From an uncultured Cyclobacteriaceae bacterium (GTDB lineage: Bacteria > Bacteroidota > Bacteroidia > Cytophagales > Cyclobacteriaceae), in the NCBI GenBank assembly GCA_943788235.1, contig CALSPM010000002.1, positions 124,001-188,000 of the forward strand: a DNA stretch of 64,000 bases, given 5' to 3'. The stretch's first letter is position 1. Every line of letters begins with the position of its first letter. The position numbers were made by a program, and so were the translations under genes. Positions 46,487 to 53,395 of the stretch are shown here, in pieces. The notes beneath the pieces are model-generated. The model was not told the origin of the DNA, ran no database searches, and was given only the letters and a program-made list of their open reading frames with translations.

Positions 46487-47967
46487 ATTTTTATATTCAG
46501 TCTTTTTCCTAGATCGCGCATTATTTGATTGATCTCAAAAGACAATTTTAAATGGTAGATTGAAAGCGAAAAAATTACAACAATCAACACCGATCGAATC
46601 ATCATATCAATAAATGGATTGATCAATAGCGGTATAAAACAATTAATTAAAAGTAACCCTAAAATAGTTAAGGCTGCTAAAATAGTTTTGGTTGTGAAAG
46701 GAAAAAAATTGTAAGTCATTTTAAGAAGTATTAATTTAGACAATCCATGTAGGGTAAAGACTCCGAGCAGGGCGGCGGCAGCACCGATCAATCCATATTT
46801 GGGGATCAGGATGATGTCTGAACCGATCATGAGCAAACCCAAGAATAAAGTCAGTGACATATTAAAACGATAATACTTGGACATAGAAATGATCCCATCA
46901 TTTAGACTGAAAAGCAAATTGATAAGCTTAGCCAAACCTACCAAAATAACGACATTTCTGCCGGCTTCATAGATTTGACCTTTGGGCATGATAGCGTAGA
47001 TATTATCTAAATTAATGATGATTAAAACGTAAATGAGACCGCCTAATAGAAAGAGATTGATAGAGGCTTTTCTGTAATGTTCATTGATACTGGCCAAATT
47101 GCCTGACCCAAAGGCTTCAGAAATAATAGGGGCTGAAATTTCGCCGACAAATCTTCTTGGCATCTCAATCACCATGACCATAAAAATAGCCGTCATGTAG
47201 ATGCCGCTGGCTTCTAGGCCCAAATACCGACTGACTAATTGTTGGTCGGCTAAGTTTAAGAAACTTAAACCCAGACCCGAAATGAATAGAGTTCCACAGT
47301 AATAAATTAATTCACGAGTGATTTTAGGAGTTAAGGGTTTGAACGAAATCTTAATTTTATATTTATAAAGAGATTCAAAAAAGAGAAGGGTAATTAAAAT
47401 AACATAAAAGCAAACATGAAGGCTGATAAAGGTATGAAAGGAAATCATGGAGGTGGCAAATAAGAAGATACCTACCATATTCAAACATTTATAAACTAAA
47501 TCTTTGAGTAGGTTAGCGACAAAAATATTTTTGTGAATACTGGCTAAAGTTTGTAAAAACTGAAAAACAATGAGCTCTAAGGTCAGTACGATAAGTAAAA
47601 TAAAATAATCATTGACTTGAGGAGATTTTTCAGCATAAAAATCTGACCATAAACTGCGAAAAATGATCAAGATGATTAAAAAAAATAGAGTCGATAAGAA
47701 CACGATCAAAATACCTAATCCATATAAAGATTTAAGCTCTGTTTGAGGATGTTTTAACAAGGATTTAAATCGAACTAATCCAGAATTGACGCCAAATCGA
47801 CCAATGTTAGATAATAGCAACGCGGCACTCAATAAAGTCCTGAATAACCCAATTTGATCTGGGGTCATAAATTTTGGCATTAAGATGACCGCATTTACAA
47901 ACCCTATGGCTACCCCAAGATAAGACGCAGCGCTACTTAATAAACTTTGACGAATGACTATTCCCAT
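46483..47967 (-). CDS. polysaccharide flippase (Wzx-like, MOP superfamily)
   Basis: A 494-residue protein with about 14 hydrophobic segments, beginning MGIVIRQSLLSSAASYLGVA and LMPKFMTPDQIGLFRTLLS, a typical Wzx/RfbX start. LYFCGTLFISGL-like hydrophobic blocks and ADQQLVSRYLGLEASGIYM (about 245-263) follow the family pattern. It would move lipid-linked repeat units across the inner membrane. It is the first gene of the nine-gene glycan operon, and all its downstream neighbours are transcribed with it. No Wzy polymerase was recognised. Confidence 0.85.
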   Translation of the reverse strand: MGIVIRQSLLSSAASYLGVAIGFVNAVILMPKFMTPDQIGLFRTLLSAALLLSNIGRFGVNSGLVRFKSLLKHPQTELKSLYGLGILIVFLSTLFFLIILIIFRSLWSDFYAEKSPQVNDYFILLIVLTLELIVFQFLQTLASIHKNIFVANLLKDLVYKCLNMVGIFLFATSMISFHTFISLHVCFYVILITLLFFESLYKYKIKISFKPLTPKITRELIYYCGTLFISGLGLSFLNLADQQLVSRYLGLEASGIYMTAIFMVMVIEMPRRFVGEISAPIISEAFGSGNLASINEHYRKASINLFLLGGLIYVLIIINLDNIYAIMPKGQIYEAGRNVVILVGLAKLINLLFSLNDGIISMSKYYRFNMSLTLFLGLLMIGSDIILIPKYGLIGAAAALLGVFTLHGLSKLILLKMTYNFFPFTTKTILAALTILGLLLINCFIPLLINPFIDMMIRSVLIVVIFSLSIYHLKLSFEINQIMRDLGKRLNIKI

Positions 47968-48111
47968 AATTGAATGGTGAAATTACATCATTTCTTGTTA
48001 TCGATGGATGATGGCTCATCTAAGGTTTCCCATGATAGTTTGATATAAATGTTATTATAGACTTGCTTCAATAACTATCCTTGTATCATTGAGTCAATTT
48101 GAGTAGCTCAC

Positions 48112-48861
48112 TTAGGTCATCCATAATTTTATAGTAAGGGTAGATAGGGTCAAAATAACGATAAGTCGAATCCATTTCTCATTTACTCTCACAGACCATC
48201 TACTGGCAATCCATCCCCCAATAGCATTGCCTAATGCTAAAATAAGGCCATAGGTCCATAGAACTTTCCCATTGAAAATAAATACCAACAAAGCCACTGA
48301 AGTGTAACATAATACGACAAAGACTTTAACGCTATTGGTTTTAGCCAAATTTAAACCATGGATTCCGGTGAGGGCAGCCATTATGATAAAGCCCACACCT
48401 GCTTGAATAAAGCCTCCATAAATGCCAATACTAAAAAAAAGAAGGATAGAAATTAGATTGCGCTTATTAGTGAAGCGCTCAAGGGCTTCTTTTTTATCTA
48501 AATAAGGTTTCAAAACCGTAATCACCAACACAAAAACCATGACAACAGATAATATTTTATTAAAGGAGCTATTGCTGATTTCTGTAGCAAGATAGGCACC
48601 TAACAGGGCACCTAAAGTAGCAGAAATACTTACCCAATAGGTGAAAGGAAACACCTTAATACCCTTACTTTTAAAACCTTTAACAGCAAAAATGTTTTGA
48701 ATGATAATAGCCACTCTATTTGAGGCATTGGCTTCTGCGGCAGGAAGCCCCATAAAAATTAGCAAGGGTAAGGTCAATAGCGAACCCCCTCCAGCCACGG
48801 TATTGATGAATCCTGCAGTAATGCCCGTACTTATCAACAAAACATATTCAGAGAAGGTCAT
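48112..48861 (-). CDS. TauE/SafE-family sulfite exporter-like membrane protein
   Basis: A 249-residue protein with about 8 membrane segments. The family signature is near the N-terminus: GITAGFINTVAGGGSLLTLP and LIFMGLPAAEANASNR. It repeats in the second half as FSIGIYGGFIQAGVGFII. Members export sulfite, sulfoacetate or other organosulfur anions, or have unknown substrates. Its start overlaps the end of folK by 14 bases. Confidence 0.88.
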   Translation of the reverse strand: MTFSEYVLLISTGITAGFINTVAGGGSLLTLPLLIFMGLPAAEANASNRVAIIIQNIFAVKGFKSKGIKVFPFTYWVSISATLGALLGAYLATEISNSSFNKILSVVMVFVLVITVLKPYLDKKEALERFTNKRNLISILLFFSIGIYGGFIQAGVGFIIMAALTGIHGLNLAKTNSVKVFVVLCYTSVALLVFIFNGKVLWTYGLILALGNAIGGWIASRWSVRVNEKWIRLIVILTLSTLTIKLWMT

Positions 48862-49366
48862 GATCTAGTTTTTCAGAAGTGAGATGGCACGTTAAATTAT
48901 CATCACAATGGGCTAATAGTTCTTTTTGGTTCTTTTGTAATTGAGGGTGAATTAAAAGCGGATTCAATACCACCAAAGGCAATAAGTTAAATCGGCGATT
49001 TTGTATTTCAGGATGAGGAATTTTTAAGTATTCAGTATCTATAACCAGATCACCAAAATACAATATATCAATATCAATGATGCGCTGATCCCATTTGATT
49101 TTTCTAATGCGGCCTAATTTTTTCTCAATACCTAGACAAATCTCCAAAAGCTGTTCAGGTCCATAAGTGGATTCAATGTCTAATATGAGGTTATAAAACC
49201 AAGGTTGATCGGATTTACCCCATGGAGCTGTTTCGTAGATAGGAGACGATGTTTTTATTTTTATAGCATAATTGGACAGCAATATACATGCTGTTTGTAG
49301 GTTTTCTAATCTTGATCCTTGATTGGTGCCTAATGAAAGGTATATTTTTTTCATACTTGTGCTCAA
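48848..49366 (-). CDS. folK: 2-amino-4-hydroxy-6-hydroxymethyldihydropteridine diphosphokinase
   Basis: A 172-residue HPPK. Its motifs are IYLSLGTNQGSRLENLQTA near the start, YETAPWGKSDQPWFYNLI (about 45-62), IRKIKWDQRIIDIDILYFG (metal-binding Asp pair, about 95-113) and IPHPEIQNRRFNLLPL. It transfers pyrophosphate from ATP to the pterin in folate synthesis. It is divergent from sppA with a 70-base gap, an arrangement seen in other Bacteroidota. Confidence 0.95.
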   Translation of the reverse strand: MSTSMKKIYLSLGTNQGSRLENLQTACILLSNYAIKIKTSSPIYETAPWGKSDQPWFYNLILDIESTYGPEQLLEICLGIEKKLGRIRKIKWDQRIIDIDILYFGDLVIDTEYLKIPHPEIQNRRFNLLPLVVLNPLLIHPQLQKNQKELLAHCDDNLTCHLTSEKLDHDLL

Positions 49367-49387
49367 ACAAATGTAAAGATGAATACG

Positions 49388-49415
49388 TTGATTAAGCTAT
49401 TAACAACTATTTTTG
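49388..49415 (+). promoter_or_regulatory. promoter of sppA, TTG-N17-TATTTTTG
   Basis: TTG at 49388-49390 and TATTTTTG at 49408-49415 are spaced by 17 bases and match the Bacteroidota sigma consensus exactly. Transcription would start near 49420, 17 bases before the ATG at 49437. This excludes the upstream TTG at 49413 as start codon, since it is part of the -7 element. Confidence 0.65.
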
Positions 49416-49436
49416 ACTAAAATTAATAATAGGGAT

Positions 49437-51176
49437 ATGAATTTCTTTAAAAACGTGTTGGCCTCTCTGTTGGGCTTGATTATTTTTTCCTTTCTTTTTT
49501 TCTTTCTATTGATAGGTATTGCCGCTGCAGGAGAGGGAGAAAAAATGGTCAGCGTTGAACCGTCATCTATTCTTTATTTAAAATTGAGTGGCGTTCTTCA
49601 GGAGCGTACCACTGAAGATCCTTTGAAAGATCTTTTCCCTGAAGCTGCGGTTTCGGAAATTGGACTGCGTGATTTGGTCTCGACCATTCAGCATAGTAAA
49701 GAGGACGAGCGTATCAAAGGCATTTATCTAGATCATCAGCTGTTGAGTGGTGGTTTTGCTTCTTTAAAAGAAGTTAGAGATGCTTTGATTGATTTTAAAG
49801 CCTCGGGAAAAATCATATATGCTTACGGAGAATACTTAAGTGAAGGAGATTATTATCTAGCATCAGCTGCAGATGTCTTTTTTATGCATCCGGAAGGATC
49901 TTTAGAGTTCAATGGTTTGATGGCCAATATTACTTTTTTTAAGGGGTTGTTTGAAAAGTTAGAGGTAAAACCTGAAATATTCAGAGTGGGTGCATTTAAA
50001 AGTGCGGTTGAGCCCTTTTTAAGAAAAGATATGAGTCCCGAAAATCGGCTTCAATATACCTCACTACTTTCCACTATATATGATATTTATCTTACGGATG
50101 TGGCTCAAACTCGAGATATTCAAAAGGAGGATCTCTCAAGATTTTCAAAAGATTTATTGGTTCAAGTTCCTGAAGATGCCTACCAATTTGAATTGATAGA
50201 TTCTCTGGGATATAAAGATGAACTTAAATCATTGATCGCATCAGATTTAGAATTAGAAGAGGTATCTGATGTGTATTTTATTTCCTATCAGAATTACAAA
50301 AAATTATATAAAGATAAATATGCTAAGGATAAAATCGCTGTAATACATGCGAATGGATCTATTGTAATGGCGGGAGATGATACCCAAGTAGTGGGTTATA
50401 AATTGGCCAAAGAAATCAGAAAAGCCCGAGAAAACAAATCGGTGAAAGCTATTGTATTAAGAATTAATTCACCAGGTGGAAGTTTGGTAGCTTCAGATCT
50501 TATCTGGCATGAAGTGTCTTTAACCAAAGGGGTGAAGCCCATCATCGCTTCAATGGCTGATGTAGCTGCCTCAGGAGGTTATTATATCGCCATGGCCTGT
50601 GATACTATTATCGCACAGCCCAATACGATCACTGGATCGATAGGCATCTTCGGTATGTGGTTCAATTTTGAGCAATTGCTTGAAAACAAATTTGGCATCA
50701 CCCATGATGTAGTCAAGACGGGAGATCATTCAGATTTGTATACTTTAACCCGTAATCTTACTGATTTTGAGCGCAGCGTTATCCAAAAAGGGGTCAATAA
50801 AGGATATCAAACATTTATTACCAAAGCAGCTGTGGGCAGAGGAGTGACCCCGGAAGCAATTGACGAGGTAGGCAGTGGTCGCGTCTGGTCTGGGACCCAG
50901 GCTCTAGATAATGGTTTGGTCGATATAATAGGTAATTATGATGATGCCGTCGCCTTGGCTGTCGCCATGAGTGGTGTTGACGGAGCCTATAGAGTGGTTA
51001 ACTATCCCACACAGAAATCTATGTTTGAAAAAATATTGGGTTCGGTAACTAATGAAATGATGATTTCAAATCCGATGAACAATGAGGTAATGGCACCTTA
51101 TCTCAAGCAAATTAAGGCATTACAAGAGATGAAAGGGATTCAAGCGAGAATGGCAGAAGAATTCACGATATATTAA
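49437..51176 (+). CDS. sppA: signal peptide peptidase SppA (67K type)
   Basis: Starting at ATG 49437 it has 579 residues; the frame can be read from TTG 49413 but that codon lies in the promoter. An N-terminal membrane helix (LASLLGLIIFSFLFFFLLIG) is followed by tandem protease domains. The general-base Lys is in FRVGAFKSAVEPFLRKDMS (about residue 187) and the nucleophile Ser in AASGGYYIAMACD (about 380), the same split arrangement as E. coli SppA. It degrades signal peptides remaining in the inner membrane. Confidence 0.94.
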   Translation: MNFFKNVLASLLGLIIFSFLFFFLLIGIAAAGEGEKMVSVEPSSILYLKLSGVLQERTTEDPLKDLFPEAAVSEIGLRDLVSTIQHSKEDERIKGIYLDHQLLSGGFASLKEVRDALIDFKASGKIIYAYGEYLSEGDYYLASAADVFFMHPEGSLEFNGLMANITFFKGLFEKLEVKPEIFRVGAFKSAVEPFLRKDMSPENRLQYTSLLSTIYDIYLTDVAQTRDIQKEDLSRFSKDLLVQVPEDAYQFELIDSLGYKDELKSLIASDLELEEVSDVYFISYQNYKKLYKDKYAKDKIAVIHANGSIVMAGDDTQVVGYKLAKEIRKARENKSVKAIVLRINSPGGSLVASDLIWHEVSLTKGVKPIIASMADVAASGGYYIAMACDTIIAQPNTITGSIGIFGMWFNFEQLLENKFGITHDVVKTGDHSDLYTLTRNLTDFERSVIQKGVNKGYQTFITKAAVGRGVTPEAIDEVGSGRVWSGTQALDNGLVDIIGNYDDAVALAVAMSGVDGAYRVVNYPTQKSMFEKILGSVTNEMMISNPMNNEVMAPYLKQIKALQEMKGIQARMAEEFTIY

Positions 51177-51186
51177 AAACTAAGTT

Positions 51187-51348
51187 TCATTCCCCCTCCC
51201 CAATAACGCTGATATTATTGATAAGGACTGATTTTGAGGCTTTTAGGTCTTGAAAACTTTCTGTAGAGTGGGTGTCTTTTTTTGATGACAGCTTCCATCC
51301 TCTGTTTTCACTGATTCTTTTATCCAATAAATCTGGGCCTCTCGTACG
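51187..51348 (-). pseudogene. short coherent reading frame, possible gene remnant
   Basis: A 54-codon frame open from a TAA to the stop TGA at 51187-51189, with no ATG. It reads RGPDLLDKRISENRGWKL followed by DLKASKSVLINNISVIGEGE. The composition is protein-like (charged and hydrophobic alternation), suggesting the 3' end of a lost gene. No family is recognised, and chance is possible in this AT-rich gap. Confidence 0.25.
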
Positions 51349-51425
51349 TTAATCCTGCTATATATTTTTTGTAATTAGTTCTCAACTTTATTAGTTTCAG
51401 GTATCAAACAATTAAATCAAATCAA

Positions 51426-52181
51426 ATGAAAAATTTTTTAATAATAACGCTTACTTTTTTTAGTCTCAATGCTTTTTCACAGCATCTTTTTCAAGATTCA
51501 GAATATTGGAATACTTGGGTTTACAAACCCAAGGCTGGAATGACAGAACAATTTGAAAAATCAGCAGGAAAAAAGACTAAAAAATTCAACTCATCGAAAG
51601 ATAACACAATCATAACATTTAAAGTGGTCACGGGTGCCAATAATGGCCAATATGTGAGAATGATGCCTTGGCAATCTTCGGCTGATTATGATAAAGATAA
51701 GTCTGAAGAATTAAAATATTGGCAAGAGAATGTTGCAGAATATGCCGATGCCATTGGAGGACCTCAGAGATGGGCAAGAATGAAATGGGGAGACATGAAT
51801 ATTAAAGAAAGTGATGGACCTTCAAAATACCTTCATCAAGCAGATTTCCTTGTAAAATCAGACAAGTGGGATGATTTTAGAAGATGGCTTGAAAGAATTG
51901 GTAAAATATATGGAGAGCGGGTTCCTGAGCATAGAAGAATTATACTATCCATAGTATCTGGCGGAAATTGGAATTTAACTACCGTATTGATCGGCTTTGA
52001 TCAATACGGTAGAACGCCTAATGAATTTGATACTACTTGGGAGAAGGATTACAATACAAAATTTGGTGCAAACGCTTGGAATTATGACCGAACGGCTTTT
52101 AGTGAATCAACTGAAATGATTGTTGGTCAACAAGTCCAAAGTCTTGAACTCGTTGAATCAATGCTTCCAAATATGGATTAA
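51426..52181 (+). CDS. secreted protein of unknown function, two alpha/beta halves
   Basis: A 251-residue protein with signal peptide MKNFLIITLTFFSLNAFS. The mature part has two similar halves. In the first, YWNTWVYKPKAGMTEQFEKS leads to a strand IITFKVVTGANNGQYVRM. In the second, LHQADFLVKSDKWDDFRRWL leads to IILSIVSGGNWNLTTVLIG. Each looks like a ferredoxin-like unit, as in dimeric alpha/beta barrel proteins; this is visual inference. No catalytic motif is known. A terminator follows at 52201-52230, so the gene is a single unit. A 13-bp perfect hairpin lies inside it. Confidence 0.8.
   Translation: MKNFLIITLTFFSLNAFSQHLFQDSEYWNTWVYKPKAGMTEQFEKSAGKKTKKFNSSKDNTIITFKVVTGANNGQYVRMMPWQSSADYDKDKSEELKYWQENVAEYADAIGGPQRWARMKWGDMNIKESDGPSKYLHQADFLVKSDKWDDFRRWLERIGKIYGERVPEHRRIILSIVSGGNWNLTTVLIGFDQYGRTPNEFDTTWEKDYNTKFGANAWNYDRTAFSESTEMIVGQQVQSLELVESMLPNMD
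51980..52011 (+). repeat. perfect 13-bp inverted repeat within a coding sequence
   Basis: TACCGTATTGATC (51980-51992), loop GGCTTT, then GATCAATACGGTA (51999-52011). The arms are exact reverse complements. The segment codes for the strand TTVLIGFDQYG of the secreted protein. A stem of this strength is unusual inside a gene. Confidence 0.9.
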
Positions 52182-52200
52182 TTCATTAAGAAAAGAAATA

Positions 52201-52230
52201 AAAAAGCCCTTCGAAAGTATGGGCTTTTTT
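52201..52230 (+). terminator. Rho-independent terminator
   Basis: AAAAAGCCC and GGGCTTTTTT form a GC-rich stem of 9 bp around an 11-base loop, followed by a T run, 20 bases after the stop of the secreted-protein gene. Confidence 0.85.
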
Positions 52231-52268
52231 TGTTAAATCGTAGTGCTAAGTTTAAATTTAATAGATCA

Positions 52269-52542
52269 TCAATAAGTATTTGATAAGTACCTCATGGATT
52301 TGTTTTTTATGACAAAGGTGAAGGCATTAAAGATAATGGCTAAAATGAGAAGGAGGAAGGGGACTCGGTGTAATAAGGTATCAAACCACAGTCATGAGTT
52401 CCATGCCTATAGCACCTCCTTGAATCCATTTGATTTTACCCCAAATATGTGGTTCTCGGGAATATGGGGCTAACCCTAGGGTTACGGAGACCAAGGCTAT
52501 GAATCCCATGTTTTTAGTTAAGATTTTTTTTAATTCACTCAT
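52269..52542 (-). pseudogene. small membrane protein gene with one-base frameshift
   Basis: From ATG 52542 the frame reads MSELKKILTKNMGFIALVSV, LGLAPYSREPHIWGKIKW and GGAIGMELMTVV, then stops. Skipping one base near 52382 continues as WFDTLLHRVPFLLLILAII and NKSMRYLSNTY to TGA 52269-52271. The joined 90-residue protein, with two membrane helices flanking a PEPH-type loop, resembles a small Bacteroidota family seen as intact single genes. One extra base is the only lesion, so a sequencing error or a recent mutation is equally likely. The longer frame upstream of 52542 is not family-like. Confidence 0.6.
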
Positions 52543-52758
52543 TGTCTTAATTAGATTCAGCAACAGTAATCTTTTTTGAAATAAAAAAATGCTTAGAACT
52601 CCCTTTAAAGATTTTAAGTCTACTTGAGTTCCAAATTGGCACGCAACTTTTATTTCGAAAGACAGGTGGTCCCAATCATTGAATACCACTCAAATCAGAG
52701 ATATATTTTTTATTCTCGACGGTGAAGGACATCTTTAGCATAGACAAACTCAATATTC

Positions 52759-53235
52759 ATGAAATATCTGAAACTTTTCATTTTTCAAATGCTGTATATT
52801 TCATTTTCCCAATGCACAATTGGACAAGAATTTGGGAAATTATCTATCACTTTTAATGACTTGACACTCTCTGTAATAGATGCCGATCAATCTGCTGAAT
52901 TTTATAAAAAGACTCTAAAGCTTGAAGAAATTATCAATAAAACCGAAAATAACCAAATCAGATGGTTGTTTTTGGGATAAGGAAAAGAGCTGCACGTCTT
53001 ATCTTTTCCTGATGATGAAATTAAAATTACTCGAGCGGTTCATTTGGCATTAACAACATCTGATTTTGATGCATTCATAGAAAGGCTAGATACTATGAAA
53101 GTAAATTATTCTGATTGGATAGGAGAAATACCCAATAAAATAAACATTCGAGCCGATGGAATTAAACAGATGTACCTTCAGGACCCAAATGGCTATTGGA
53201 TTTAAGTAAATAGTGTTGGGCCAAAAAATCGTTAA
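52759..53235 (+). pseudogene. VOC (glyoxalase/bleomycin resistance-like) protein gene with two in-frame TAA codons
   Basis: One uninterrupted frame of 159 codons codes for a signal peptide (MKYLKLFIFQMLYISFSQCT) and one VOC domain: LTLSVIDADQSAEFYKKTL, IRWLFLG then TAA at 52978-52980, GKELHVLSF, VHLALTTSDFDAFIERL, MYLQDPNGYWI then TAA at 53203-53205, VNSVGPK. In VOC proteins both stopped positions are normally Glu (LGEG and YWIEV), so both look like GAA to TAA changes. There is no frameshift. The metal-binding second Glu is thus lost as well. Confidence 0.8.
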
Positions 53236-53395
53236 AATTGGCTATCGATTGTAATTATTCATAATTAATTAGGTCGCTATTTCAGAAGCTCTTGCGAACA
53301 AATATTTATGATAAGGTCATCGTTTTATGACTGATTCAATGATGATGTTAAAAAGTATGATTTAGGGCAATTAAATTTTTGGTAATCCAAATCTA

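Noticed and set aside
49413-49436. TTG start for sppA
   Set aside because: The codon falls within the -7 promoter element, and the later ATG fits the family.
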